64,000 nucleotides of DNA from Alloteropsis semialata (GCA_004135705.1 CM014271.1:12147847-12211846), one strand, 5' to 3'. Counted from the stretch's first letter, positions 10,745-23,216 are shown. Numbers and translations are program-made. The notes: generated from the sequence alone by a model not told the origin.

Positions 10745-13700
10745 TTAGAAAACAACAGGTTTACAGTCTAGACCAGCAATCCTAACAAGTTCAGCTGGAA
10801 AAGAAAACGACCACTCTAACTCCGGCGATGACTCCGAGGGCAGCTTTGCACAGTAGTGGGCTGCCTCGTTGCCTTCCCGGTTTACAAAGAAAATATGAAA
10901 GGAAGTAAAAACCCTGCCTATATTTCTGATCTCATGCCAGACTCCGGCGATCGAGCTTCTTTCGCCTTCCTTCGAGCGCAGGAGCGTCACTAGAGTAGAA
11001 TTATCAATCTCCAGTACCACCTTCTCCATGCCACACGCTCGGGCGAGTTGCACACCATCACGCGCTGCCATTGCCTCTGCCATCAAGGCATTCGGTACAT
11101 GATTGTAGAAGCTTGCTGAAGCCCTCACCAGTGTACCTTCTTCGTCCCTGATCACAGCACCACCGCCACCAGTGCCCAGCGCGTTCCTGAACGAGGCATC
11201 CGTATTGACCTTGCACCATCCACGCTCAGGCTTATTCCAGGTTCTCCTCCCTCGGGGTCTCTCCACAGGACCCTTTTGTTGTAGGCACATCAGGTCCTGA
11301 ACCATCGAAGCAACATGCTTGGCTGCCACCCTCGCATTCCATTGCTTCCTCCCATGTCGTCTGGCGTTCCGTCCCGACCATAGCGACCATGCACCACAAA
11401 TGATCAGGGCCACGTCAGTACGAGAGCAGAGTTCATCAGAGAGCAAATCTCGGGTCCATGTCCCTGGACACAACACTGGAAGTTTGCAACCCGTCAGTTC
11501 CTTCATCGCCTGCCAGAATTGTGTGGCATATGTGCAAGAAATTGCCACATGGAACAATGACTCCCTCGGCTCTCCACAGGTTTCACAATTATCCTCTTGC
11601 ATCACGTGTCTTCTCTTTAATTCTCCCTTAGAAGGAAGAAAGTCCTGCATTGCACGCCACCAGAAAATATGGATCTTGGGCGGCACTTTCAGTTTCCAAA
11701 CCTTCTTCCACCACAGTCGATTCTCTGAGCCATCAGCTTCATTCATGTCAAAGGCCTCATTCTGATAGCTTTCTTGCTTCAGCATCCGGTAGCATGATCA
11801 CACCGAATACAATCCATTCTTCTCCAATGCCCACGCCACAATATCATCGTTCAAACTCCTGCCTGGTTTCAGTTTTAGTATCTCCATGGCATCCATAGTG
11901 CTGAATGAGTCATACAACAATTGCTCATTCCATTGGCGTGTCCCAGGCAGGAAAAGATCACAGACCATTTCAGCTTGCACGTTCGGGAGACGGATCACCG
12001 GCTTCATAGAGGTTGTGCCAGCAATCCAGTTATCCGACCAAATATTAATTGTATCTCCCGGACCCACTCACTTAATTAGTCCTTTCATCAGCGCCTCCCG
12101 TCCAAAGAGGACAGCTCGCCATGTCTCTGAGCTCTTTTTCCTCCTTGTTGCCTCCAAAAAACTGCACGACGGGTAGTATTTTCCTTTTAGCACCCGTGCG
12201 CATAATGAGTCAGGCCTCGACAATAGCCGCCATCCTTGCTTTCCAAGCATTGCTTGATTGAACAAGGGTAGGTCACGAAAGCCCATTCCGCCATCACCCT
12301 TAGCCCTTGTAAGCTTCGACCATCGCTGCCAATGAATTTTATGACTGTCAATTGAGCTTCCCCACCAATACTTTGATATATAAGTTTTAATCTTCTTGCA
12401 GGTTGGTGTTGGAAGCTTGAAGCAACTCATTGGATATGTTGGGACAGCTTGTGCATTGGCTTTGAGCAGGACCTCCCGTCCCGCACAACTTAGCAGGTTG
12501 CCACCCCAGCCATGTATGAAGCTCCTGATCCGTTCAGCCACATAGTCAAAGGTGCCATCCGAGGCATTTCCCACTGCAGTCGGGAGTCCCAAGTATTTTT
12601 CCCCAAGCGCTTCAGTAGGAATTTGTAAAACCGTATGCACCTCTTGTTTTTCAGCTTTCTCACAATTGTCACTGAAAAAGACAACCGACTTTTGCTTATT
12701 AACCAGCTGACCAGAGCCCCTATTATACAGTTCCAGGATCTCTGTAATTCGCCTTGCACCTCTCTTCGTCGCCTGGGTGAAAATCAGGCAGTCATCTGCA
12801 AAAAGAAGGTGAGAAACCCACGGGGCATGCCGACTCACTTTCAACCCTCTTGAGATGTATTGGGGCCCTCTGTATTTCAGCAAGCAAGTTAAACCCTCTG
12901 AGCATAACAGGAACAAATAAGGGGAGATCGGGTCCCCTTGCCATATTCCTCTTGTTGGCTTGAAAGAAAGAGAGAGAGCCCCATTCACCCTGACGGAGAA
13001 ACTCACTGATGTTACACACTTCATCACCAAATTACACCACATCTCTAGGAATCCCAGTGCTACCATGACCTCGTGGAGGTACCTACACTCCACACGATCG
13101 TATGCCTTTGCCATATCCAATTTGATAGCACATGCAGCCGCCTTCCCCCTCTTATTTCTCAAGTAGTGTATGCATTCGTAGGCGATCAGCACATTATCCG
13201 TAATGAGACGACCAGGGACAAAAGCGCTTTGTTCTTCAGAAATTATGTCATCCAACACTAGCCGCAATCTGTTAACCAACACTTTCGAGCATATCTTGTA
13301 TAGTACATTGCAAAGCGAGATCGGCCGAAATTGGGTAAGCTCTTGTGGATTAGTTACCTTCGGAATAAGCACCAGGATGGTCTGCTTAATTGTCTCAGGC
13401 ATCTCTCCACCCTGTAGAAACCCCAACACTGCCGACACCACCTGCTCCTTCACCAAACTCTAGTGCTTTTGAAAGAACCCCGCTGTGAATCCATCTGCTC
13501 CCGGTGCTTTGCTAGGCCCCATCTGGAACAATGCTGTTTCCACCTCCTCCGGGGTGAAAGGCCTCTCAAGCACCTCGCACATTTCCTGCATCACCTTCCT
13601 CGGGATATACTGGCAGACAAGATCAGGCTGGAGGTCCTCCTGGGCCATAAAAAGGCCATGATAGAAATTTGCAGCCATGCGCTCCAGCCCCTTTTGTTCC

Positions 13701-14873
13701 GTCTCCTCCAAACCATCTGCACGTTTTAGGGCACGGATGCGATTTGTCTGAGCTCGTGCCTTGGCTTTTGCTTGGAAGTACCCCGTATTCTGATCGCCCG
13801 CCTTGAGCCAGTCTGCATGGGACCGCTGCTTCTCCATCTCCTTCTCCCTCGCCAGTGTCTCCGCTAGTTCCCCCATCAGCGATCGCTCTCTAGCTGTCGG
13901 ACCCCGATACACGATGTTACTCCTTTCCCTTTCTAACTCAGATCGAAGATTTTTCAGTTTTCTACGAACTGAGCCAATGACATCTCTATCCCAGGAGCAC
14001 AGGGAGGTCTGCAAAGCTAATAGCGACTGCGACATTGATAGTAAATCACCGCCGCCGTTGCCTGCGTCCCATGCCTGGTTAACAAACTCCATATATCCCT
14101 CATGTTGTTGCCACATGTTCTCATAGCGAAATTGTTTAGCTCCTCGGTGCCTTCATTGTCGATTGGGTTTGATCTCAATTACCAAAGCTGCATGATCCGA
14201 GAACACTGTGGGAACATGTTTGACAGCTGAATCTCCCATCAACTCCAGGAATTTGTGATCGCCCAGGGCCCTGTCCAAACGGACTTTGACGTTACAATCA
14301 CCTTCTTGTCGATTATCCCATGTATATGGGAGCCCACTGAATCCTAGGTCTAGGAGACCACACTCCACAGTAACCTCTTGGAAACCCGCCATTTGCCAAG
14401 GTTCCCTTTCATTTTGACCAAAATGTTCCTCAGCTGATAGCACTTCATTGAAGTCCCCCGCACATAGCCATGGGAGATCAAGCTGCGCGCGAAGGAACCG
14501 CAAGAGATACCAACTGTTCTTCCTCAGTTCTCTCCTTGGTTCTCCATAGAAACCCGTGAACCTCCATTGTCTTGCACCCAGATCGTCATTCGAGAGGATA
14601 ACATCAATGTGGAACAGTGGAAGCGTGATTTACTTTGGAGTGCCACCACAATGTCTCTCCTCCAGAAAAGTGCAAGACCACCACTTAACCCTTCCGACGC
14701 TACTGCATAGCCATTGGGGAAATATAACTCATCAGCCTCAATGCTCGTTCCTCCGACATCCTCGTTTCCGTCAAGAACACCATCGTGGGCTTCCACGTCT
14801 CAATCAGGAGACGCAATTCGCGAACTGCCTCGGGCCGCCCCCTGCCCCGGCAGTTCACACTTAGGCAATTCAT
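10745..14873 (-). pseudogene. LINE ORF2: endonuclease, reverse transcriptase, zinc finger, RNase H
   Basis: The start ATG at 14873-14871 overlaps the ORF1 stop. The endonuclease opens with NCLSVNCRGRGRPEAVREL and TETR. It continues after a frame change (GGLALFWRRDI), then LCAGDFNEVL, LDRALGD and FSDHAALVIE (14503-14153). A linker with LKAGDQNTGYFQAKA leads to SKAPGADGFTAGF (about 13500). The RT core lies at 13456-12068: FRPISLCNVLYKI, SAFVPGRLITDNVL, KLDMAKAYDRVE, GIWQGDPISPYLF and FADDCLIF. The zinc segment has CETCGEPRESLFHVAISC (about 11640-11530). RNase H has CKVNTDASFRN and LEIDNSTLV, and ends at 10745. At least four frameshifts or stops break the frame (near 14797, 14510, 14150, 13460 and 12068-11785). 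Confidence 0.92.
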
Positions 14874-16193
14874 TGTGCCCGGCGGGGGCTGCCACTCGCA
14901 GCCGCCGCCGATCTTGCACTATTGGTATTGTTTGTCATTTTTTGCTTCTTGAGCAGCTCCCCTAAAGACACATCCTCTACCTCGTCGCTACCATCCAGCT
15001 GGTTAACTCTAGAGCTCACCAAATCCGCAAGGACCAAACCCGACACATCAACCGCCGGTTTATTTAGGTTCGGATGGGTGCGGGCACGGACACCTGTTCC
15101 CTTTGCCTTCCTCTTTCTCACTGTTTTCACAAGGTCCTTCTTAGCTTGGAATAGCTTACGGTTAGGGGTTCCATCCGCCGGCTCTTTTTCCTTTGTAGAG
15201 CTTGGATCTTGCTTCTTTGGCGGGGGAGAGACCTCTTCTGTCTCATGCTCCTCCATACTTCCCATTTTCCCTGAATTTCGTCCATCAGGCTTACTTGCCG
15301 ATGTCCTCGTCGATTTAGCTCCACTTGATGAACCACTCCCATAGCTCTCAGCAGCCGCCTCCTGGAAACACTGCAGCTTCTTCTTTCTGTCATCAGGTGC
15401 TCGTAACGACAGGTCATAAGGGAGTTTACCAGGTGCATCCCTAGGCACAGGATTCTCACAATCCAAGTCCGTGTGCCTCAACACTCTACACGAGCGGCAG
15501 AAATATGGTAGCTTCTCGTATTGAGCATCAAACCATTCCGGAGCTCCATCTTTACTAAGCTTCAGGAGAACGCCCCGTCGGATTGGTTTAGAAATCTCAA
15601 TGGCCACCCTTGCCCGCAAGAAAGGGCCACTGGCATTGCCATCATCATCAACGTCCATTTTCACCACATCCCCCATCAGGCCCATGGCACGTACCCCCCG
15701 TGGGAATTCAACCAGCCAAGCGGGAGTCCAGGATTCGCACCCAAATCTCCATACGCTCAAACTTAATCTCTGAAGGCTTGAGCTTATCATTATATTCTCG
15801 AAGGACGGTCGCATATTTCCCAACCATCCATGGCGATCCAGCTAGGACCCGGTTCATATCTTCCTTACAGCCAAACTCAACTACGAACAGATTGTCCGTC
15901 TTTACTCCGATCGATCGAAACTTCATTCCAAAAGGATTGCCCCACGCAGGTTTCATGGCCCCCTTGATCGTGCTGATGTGTAGAGAGGTTGAGGACAGGA
16001 CCTTCCCCAACAGCGCCCATCTGGCCGGAGCCGATTCTTCTTCCTCATCATCACTGAACCCTACAAACTCGCCCTCCTCCGCCATCAGGTTCAGTTTTTG
16101 CAGAAGTTCCGCGACATCAGGGCCATCTTCTTCCTGACCTCAAGGCGGCCGAGTCCCCGAGCCTTCAGACTTTCCTCCTCCGGTCGCCGCCAT
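14870..16193 (-). pseudogene. LINE ORF1: DUF4283 and CCHC zinc knuckle
   Basis: The likely start is the ATG at 16193-16191 (MAATGGGKSEG). Codon 18 is a TGA stop (16142-16140), after which the same frame continues into MAEEGEFVGFSDDEEEE. The DUF4283 nucleic-acid-binding domain follows: LLGKVLSSTSLHISTIKGAM, then NLFVVEFG and GSPWMVGKYATVL. A frame change lies between about 15710 and 15820. A CCHC knuckle then appears as FCRSCRVLRHTDLDCE, followed by a long charged Ser/Lys-rich tail. ORF1 proteins of this type coat the LINE RNA. The reading ends with TGA at 14872-14870, sharing bases with the ORF2 ATG. Confidence 0.88.
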
Positions 16194-16567
16194 CAGCGCA
16201 GACGGAGAGGAAAACAAAGGTGTCACGCCAAAACGATGTAGGCGTACACAGGCGATCCCAACTGGTATCCTAGGCGGCGCTAGAATCCAGGAGGAAAATT
16301 AGGGTTTTGTGATTGGTCGACGGAGCCGGAGTGGCTAACCGGTGATTTGCAGGTGGCCGATGCCAGCAGGGTTGCTGACAGTGGGGCGTGGATGCCGTGG
16401 CCGGGTGGCCGGCAGCGGAGCTGTGTAGATCTCACCGGAGTGGCCAGACCTAAAACGGGATCGTTGTCGCCCTCGAAATCACCTCAGAGACGACCGGGAG
16501 AAGCGGAGCGGTTTCCCTCGCCCTCTAGAGACATCATATTTCTATCCTTGGATGAGGAGTTAAGGTT

Positions 16568-16736
16568 CTCTGGAGACTTCTAGGTCACTCCAGGTTGGAG
16601 TCGCGGTCGACGTACGGAAGTTGGCTTCCTCTTCCTCGTTCTCTGGTGACTTCTGGGTCACTCCAGGTCGGAGTCGCGGTCGACGTACGGAAGTTGGCTT
16701 CCTCTTCCTCATTCTCTGGTGACTTCTGGGTCACTC
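16568..16736. repeat. 73-bp tandem repeat, about 2.3 copies
   Basis: Copies start at 16568, 16641 and 16714 (ctctgg, then gacttct, ggtcactcc). The first two are full and the third is partial. They differ by a few substitutions. It lies just outside the proposed 5' target duplication of the minus-strand LINE. If that boundary is wrong, it would instead be a repeated LINE promoter region. Confidence 0.9.
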
Positions 16737-16744
16737 CTGCGGCC

Positions 16745-17924
16745 ACCACACGTTTCTTCTTCTTTGCGCGCAGTGAGCAGGGGCCGAGAGCCGCGGCCGG
16801 AGCAGAGCGACGGAGCCGTGGGCGACGGGGAGTCGCGGGCAGCCAAAGCAGAGCGAGTCGGGCAGTGGGCGATAGGGAGCCGCGAGGGACCGGAGCAGAG
16901 TGGGTCGAGGCCGCGGGCGACCGGAACAGATCGGGTCAGGGCCGCTGCCGGCAGCCGGACCCGCGAGCGGTCGAAGCAGAGTGGCGGACCCACGGGCGAC
17001 GGGGAGCGTGGCAGCCCCGGCGGCACGCGGCCGTTTAGCTGGTGGTGGGCGGCGGAATCAAGAAACCGAGTCCTCGGCTCCTCATTCTTCCATTGATGGG
17101 TGAGAACCTAGGAACTCGAGGAGAGGAGACGATGGCGGGCCATCAGGTTGGGTCACACGCCGTTCCTCCTCCCTACCCCACTCCCACTCCCTCACACCGC
17201 CGCCGCACGTCGGCGGCTGTGCTCCCCTTCGTCCTCCTCGCCGGGTTGGGTTGGGTTGAGACGCCGCGTTCGTCGTGTCGCGTGGCACGGTTCAGTTGAA
17301 AGGGTTTGCTGGAGTAGGCCAACAAAGTATTTTTTTTCCATTGTTCCCATTATATATATTCAACGTGAAGAATGTACATTTAAACCTGAAGATTTATATC
17401 TTTTATTTTTCCTACTGAGATGTCTTCCCCTTTTCCTTTTGGTTTTCTATTTCCTGCTTCATTTGCATATAGATTGAATTTAGGTTATATATCATATAAG
17501 TCCTAAAATATGGAAGGACTGCGGTGTGTAAAATCATTCAAGACAAAGGAACCAGTAGATCGATTTTAGAGAGGGATAAAAAAAGCAGAGTTTTATAGAC
17601 AGAAATCTAAAAGTATTATCTATGATGTGTAAAATTCTTCGAAGATCATAGAATCATTAGAATCTAGATCAGTTTTGCAGAGGGATAAACAACAAAGCCT
17701 TTTGGATACTACAAAACTTTGATGGTCTAGTTTTCTTTCAGAATTTAGCTTCTAAACAGAGAAGCAATATATGCACAGACCCATAAAGTGACAAGCATAG
17801 GAGCAATATGGATAAATGCATGAAGTGTCGTATTTAGTATCAATTACTATAATTTTGAAAAAATTTATAATTGACGTACCTACATTACAATGGTTTTCTA
17901 GTTTTAGTGATTAGAATATTCATG
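16745..17924. other. GC-rich imperfect repeats, then AT-rich DNA up to the gypsy LTR
   Basis: 16760-17040 is GC-rich with degenerate reiterations of a cggagcagagcg / gggcgacggggag pattern on the plus strand. The open frames here shift among all frames and have no conserved domain. 17300-17924 is AT-rich. No gene is supported. Confidence 0.45.
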
Positions 17925-18485
17925 TGTTGGGTATTACTTCCCGCACAGTGGAAGGGACCTCTGTGCCCTTCTCTACGGAAAGTGCCAAACACTTCCCTCT
18001 ACCCTAAGGAGACAACATACAACAGCAATGCACTTTTCCTCCCCCCAAGGATCCGTCCCCGAACCACGGGTCGGTGCTCTTATTTATAGAGTTTACACCA
18101 TTAAGTTTGATTACATTCATACCCCTGTACATGGTATCCCCAGGTCTTGATTACAACAATGCCCCTGTAGGCCGTACTAAAGTTACCCTTACATAGGTCA
18201 TTTCCCTCTGTGGGCCCCGTCCCGAAGTCCGTATGACCCCTGCGGGGCCCAGCAGTCTTTCGGTGCCTCCGCCCCCTCTATGCAGCTTGAAGTCCTGAGG
18301 CAGACTTCACTCCACTTCGCTCTGCCTCTGGCGCCGTTCCGCAACGACAGGGACGACGCCGCGGCATCCGCATCGCTCGAAGGTCCCCAAAGTCCTGTTC
18401 TCCTGCAAGCACTTCGGTAAGAACATGGTCAACTAAAAATGGTTCCGAACTCCCAAAGGTTGCCTGGGGTTAATCCTCCCCAACA
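17925..18485 (-). repeat. 3' LTR of the Tat-type element
   Basis: On the plus strand it runs from tgttgggtattact to cctccccaaca, bounded by TG and CA. It is about 95% identical by eye to the copy at 29061-29619, differing by scattered substitutions and single-base indels. That points to an old but not ancient insertion. Next to it on the inside (18486-18500) lies gtagcccctcgcgag. Its complement (gcgaggggctac) is the purine-rich tract that primes plus-strand synthesis. Confidence 0.95.
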
Positions 18486-18818
18486 GTAGCCCCTCGCGAG
18501 CGAGGGTCAGGGCTAATCCGCTGAGCCGAACTTGCGACTTTACACTTCGCGCTTGTCTTGCGTGAGGGGGAGCCTTGTGACTGATGAGGCCAAGCGAGCT
18601 CCGGCTCTTCCCGCCCCCCCTTTGGCTCGGTGGATGTTGACCATGTTTGCTGTTCACGCTTGACCGCCCTTCAAGACGGTTACCATGACTTACGGGCACT
18701 AAAGTACCCTTTCCTAAGGGTAAAATAGTGAAATCTCAAAATGAACCCTAAAATTTTTGAATTGGGACCGGCGCCGACACGTAGATCGAGGCGTCCTACC
18801 CTAGGGTTTACCCTGCGC

Positions 18819-18826
18819 CTATATAT
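18819..18826 (+). promoter_or_regulatory. Candidate TATA box of the antisense gene
   Basis: The sequence ctatatat, inside a GC-rich setting (tgcgcctatatatggccg), lies about 220 bases upstream of the antisense ATG at 19043. A possible 5' leader with a donor-like gtaagc (18913) lies between. This suggests that the antisense gene has its own internal promoter rather than using an LTR. The call is positional. Confidence 0.5.
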
Positions 18827-19042
18827 GGCCGCGCTGTAAATTCATTTTTACTTGCGCCGTCCGTCTGGAACCCTTTCTCAAGCACTTGACGACTTCGCTG
18901 CTCCACCTTGCCGGTAAGCCTCTGAGTTTCTATTTCTTCATTTTTTTTGTTTTAGCCTTGCCTTGAGCTACCCCTCCGACAGAAGCTGATACTTTGCTCC
19001 GCACGTACTATCATAGTCTTGTGCTCCACTTCTCTATGTGAG

Positions 19043-22000
19043 ATGGCGCCCCCGAAGGCACGCGCTGACGACGAAGATGAAGTTCCTGATCCCAGAGTTC
19101 CCTCGACTATTGTCTTCGGGTGGAGTCAGGTGACCCCGGCTGTGCTAAAGAATTACTGCGAGTGCGGCTTCCTTGGGGCAGATGTTGAGCGAGCCCCTGA
19201 GCCTGCTGAGACGGTACCTCATCCCCGTGACAACGAAGTTGTTGTATTTCGGGACCTGTTCACGGCCGACCTCCGACTCCCCTTGGATCCAGTTCTAATC
19301 TCGAATCTTCACGAGTACGATCTGTTCATGCACCACTTGACTCTGAACTGCATCCTCCGCCTCAGTTTGTTCATGTGGATATGCAAAACTATGGGCGTGA
19401 CCCCGTCGAAGGCGAACTTCCTTCGTGCATTCTCTATGCATCATCAGCCCAAGTACACTGAGACGCTCGAAGCTGCTAATACCCTGGTGAAGAAGAATGC
19501 ACAGTTTGGCTGCATTAACTTTCGCTTCTGTGGGGGCATCATCAGCCCCGTGACCGCGTACCAGAATAGGTGGCCTAATGACTGGCACAGTTTCTGGTTC
19601 TACGCCGAAGTCGCCCCGAAAGCGGACGGAAAGCCCAATGAACTCACCTGCAAAGTTCTGTGTGACCTTCCCAAGGCCGACGACTTTTTTCGCGCGGTCC
19701 CCGTCGAGGAGCCATCCCACCTCTTCGCGCACGCTCTGCGTGCCCTTGCCTCCGTGTATGGGACTCGCGACCTGTGGAGGAATGCTGCCTTGCCGGTGTC
19801 TTCCCGGTGCGGTCCGGCTGGGAAGTCACCGTGTGGGATGACTTCGACAGCGACGTCAAAGTCCCCGGCTTCGAGAAGAGCTTCGGGCTCAAGAAAATTG
19901 GTGAGTTAACGTCGGTCCCCCCCTAATTTTAGATGCAGTGCGAGTGTTATGGTTGCCGCATGTCGCTGATTCTACCACTGCTTTATGTTGCAGATATTTG
20001 CCCCTTTACCGCGGAACAACGCGCCAACGCCATCCTGGGACTGGAGTCCCCCAAGGAGATGAACGACATCGCCTCTCGGCTCGGCAGCGCGCGAGATAAT
20101 CGTGTCTTCCACTTTTTCAAGATTGAAGCACCTGTACGTGAAGCCGTGACCGTCCGCCCTACGGAGCCGCACGTCACTGCTCGTGCCGAAGCCAAACGAC
20201 GCCGACTGTCTTTGCGCCCTAAGGCACCCTCCGGCGGAAGACTTCATCCATCCTGGAGTTGTTGTTGAACCTGGAGGAAGAGAAAGACAGCTGTCCTGAC
20301 CCTGGCGAAGGCGATGCTGGCGACGAGGGATCGAAGAACAGGCCCAGCCCAGCTAACGCCGAGGATATGGTGACGTCCCCCGGCGTACCCGTACAATCCG
20401 CCAGCGACATCCCCTCTAAGTAACCCCGAAGCCGCCGCTCCCGAAGCTCCCCACACGGGCTCGCCTCCTGAACCTGCTACCCGCATGCCATACCATATTG
20501 AGTACAGCGAGCAGGAACCTGAGAGTGATGAGGAGATGGCCCACGTCGAAGTCGTCTCTTCGACTCCTCAAACTCAGGCTGAGAAAGAGGCTTTGGACCT
20601 GAGCCCGATGAAACCTTCCTCCGGCCAAGATGCCGGTGTCGCTGAATGTTTTGAAGATAAGAAGACTTCTTCTGGATCTAGCAGCGCCGCCACTGCTTCG
20701 GGTGATAGCCCTGTAAGCAGCAGCAGTGCCTATTTTGTCTGCCCTAAAGATGTTCAAGATTTTGCCAACGGCATGGACCTTCCCGATGCAGTGCAGCTCT
20801 GGGGCGGGCAGAAACGCGGTGTGTTCAAGTTTGAGAGCGGCCGCCGCGAGAGGCAACTGCTCGAAAAAGATCGGGAGCCACTTCTGTGCCTCCGTTATGG
20901 AGACCGACTTGCAAAGCCTCGGCGTGGACCATGCTCTGAATTGTGTGAAGGACCTTGCTCTAAAGGCCCTCATCGCCAGCTGGGTTGCTCAACGCGCTTA
21001 TCGCGCTAAAAAGGAGACACTAGAGCTCGACAACATGAGCAACAGTGGGGCTTTAAGCAAGGAAATCGAAGTGGTTAAGCGCTTACAAGCTGAGAAGGAG
21101 GCCCTTGCCTAGTCTCTGGAAGAAGAGAAAACGAAGTCGGCTAAACTGGAGAAGGACTTCGATGTTCTGTTTAAGCATGCTGAAGAACTGACCGCTCGCA
21201 ACGAAGCTCTTGCTGCCGAACACGCCGCGTACGAGACGGCTGTTGCAGCTGCGAAGACTCATCAGGACCGTGCCAAGGTTCTAGAGGACGAGGCTGAGGA
21301 CGCCTGGGAGAAACTCCATGAGATTACATCGGAGGTCAGCCCCCTCGATGTAAACAGTGCCACCCTCGAAGAGATCTTCGCCTGGTTGGGCTCCTGTGCT
21401 CGTGAAATGGATGGTGCTGGCCGTGCCTTTGGGGAACTTGGAGTGGTTGTTGCTGCTCGTACCCTCGCGATGAGTGTTTGCTTGCTCTTTCGCGAGCCAG
21501 ACATTTCGCTTGGACAGACGGAGGCCTACCTGACCAAAGGCGATCTGCGCAGTCTTCGCCAAGCGGACTTCCAATGGCCAACGGAGCTCACCCCGGAGCA
21601 GCTTCCCGTCCTGCAAAGCATATTGCCAAGAATTTTATTTCTAGCTTCTTTCACCGGGTCGGATATCGCCTTGCCGTCGCCGAATTTTATTTCTAGCTTC
21701 TTTCACCGGGTCGGATATCGCCTTGCCGTCGCCGAAGGAGAATGCCTTGCAGAGCAGGTGACTTCGTGCCCCCTTTAGAGTTTGCTGACTTGATTGACTT
21801 CTTTTCAGCATCGCGCTCGACTGGTTGCCGAAGCTGCCAAACGCCTTGTAGCTGCTGGCGTTGAAGTCCCCGGCCTCTCTACTTTGCACACTCCTGGGGC
21901 GACCAGAGCTTCTATCCCTGCTGCTCCTGCTAGCGACAACCCCGAAGACCGTCCTGCAACAGATGCTCCAAAGGTGTGAGGCATCGTAGTTAGTTGCACT

Positions 22001-22448
22001 TCATCGGGAAGCTTCTGGCTTATTAGCCCCCTGTGTAAAGACTGATATTTTTGTGTTGTCTGTGCAGGTCCCCACGACGGAGCCTACGCAGATGACCAAA
22101 GGTTTAACTCCTATAACGATGTGCTTTGGTGACTTTTTCGTTTCGGGGCCCCTTTGGGAAAAATTTAATCTTCGGTTCCCTCGAGTTTCTTTTGCCACTT
22201 TCTGGAACTCGAAACTTGAATGTTACGTGCGACGCAATCATGCCGCAAAACAAAAATTTGCGGAAGTGCACGCCCATTCTGTTGAACGGGCGTCTGTAGT
22301 GCACTCGCGAACATCGCTTGAAGCTGCCCTTTTCGGGTCCGGAGTCGTGAAAACTGAGGAACCAGATACTTATGAGTTTCCGGAATACCAATATCTTTGC
22401 TCTTCTTCGCGCCCCCTTACAATGTCTCTGATTCCCGAGTTTAAGTGA
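19043..22448 (+). pseudogene. Spliced antisense gene of the Tat-type element (transposase_28-like domain)
   Basis: Plus-strand gene inside the gypsy element, opposite to gag-pol. Exon 1 starts MAPPKARADDEDE and carries the domain that databases call putative gypsy-type transposon: PSTIVFGWSQVTPAVLKNY, VFRDLFTADLRLPLDP, LHHL-like MHHLTLNCILRLSLFMW, NRWPNDWHSFWFY. Intron 19901-19993 (gtgagt to ttgcag) joins GFEKSFGLKKI in phase to DICPFTAEQRANAILGL. The middle is acidic, then coiled-coil (VVKRLQAEKEALA, SLEEEKTKSAKLEKDF). Later introns are 21758-21808 (gtgact to ttttcag) and 21974-22067 (gtgtga to gtgcag); the last joins TDAPK to VPTTEPTQM. It ends at the TGA 22446-22448. It is broken by a frameshift near 19790, one near 20240, one near 20890, a stop at 21110 and a 52-bp duplication. 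Function is unknown. Confidence 0.8.
21630..21733 (+). repeat. Perfect 52-bp tandem duplication in the antisense gene
   Basis: The 52 bases from 21630 (gaattttatttctagc) are repeated at once from 21682. The length is not a multiple of three, so it breaks the exon that encodes ISSFFHRVGYRLAVAE. The two copies look identical, so the event is recent relative to the element. Confidence 0.93.
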
Positions 22449-23216
22449 TGACGCATTCTGAACAGGGAGGCGCGAAGACAATTGACGGCTCGTCGCGGGC
22501 TTTCCTTCTAACGAAGTCCTCCGATTGATGGCCAATAGCATCCTTGACGGAGTTGTTTCGAATTTAATTGATGAGATATCTCATCATGTAATACCTTGAA
22601 TGTGTTTAGCTGAGTTTACCTTCGCTGTTTCTAGCGAGGTGTTGTAAATGAGAATGTGTCAATTCTCATTTATTCTTTGGAGCTTCATTTTCCACGCGCT
22701 TCCTCTTTTTTGCCTTTTCTGGCTTGTTAGCGCTACTTTTACGCAGCATTTATCGATGTTACTTCGCGCATATCCGCCGCGAAGACGCACCAGCGTTTCA
22801 CCGCGCGATTTTTCTGAGGTGGCCATCCTCTTGGCGTTTCTGCCATGCACTGCCTGTTTTGCCAAGCGATGCGAGCTCGAGATTTGATAAGTGAGGGTGA
22901 TGATTAAACGCTCCGAAGATGTCATTTCATCAGCCCCTCACTTACCTTGGCATGAGACCGTTTTACCCTCGAAGTTAACCCCTCGCGTAGTGCGAGCGTT
23001 TTAACATCGAGCCCATCCTCCATTTCTGGGGGTACATTGTTTATATTTCACAATGGGATTATAAGAAGGTGCCGCCTCGTTAAAAACCTTACGCTTCCGG
23101 GCACAGCGAAGTGACCCAAAAGTTCCCCCTGTAAGGAAAAGAACCGAAGTACAAAGAAGGCATAAAATTTCATAAAGAAGAAATGAAACAAAAACCGAAC
23201 TCGTAACTGAGTCATA
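22449..23216. other. Spacer between antisense gene and pol end in the Tat-type element
   Basis: About 770 bases between the two convergent 3' ends. It has no coding potential. It probably carries the 3' untranslated parts of both genes. No clear poly(A) signal could be assigned with confidence. Confidence 0.5.

Larger units (their letters stand above)
10718..16536 (-). mobile_element. L1-type LINE, near full length, minus strand
   Basis: The element reads right to left: 5' UTR (about 16536-16194), ORF1 (16193-14870), ORF2 (14873-10745), then a short 3' end with a T run on the plus strand (10717-10724, the poly(A) tail). A candidate 9-bp target duplication, tatttctat, flanks it at 10709-10717 and 16537-16545. 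Unlike the first LINE it carries a C-terminal RNase H. Several frameshifts and at least one early stop make it inactive. About 5.8 kb is the usual length for a complete plant L1. Confidence 0.9.

Noticed and set aside
16595..17103. Frames of 100-147 codons in the GC-rich repeat region
   Set aside because: Open in several phases at once because of degenerate GC-rich repeats; no domain, no splice logic.
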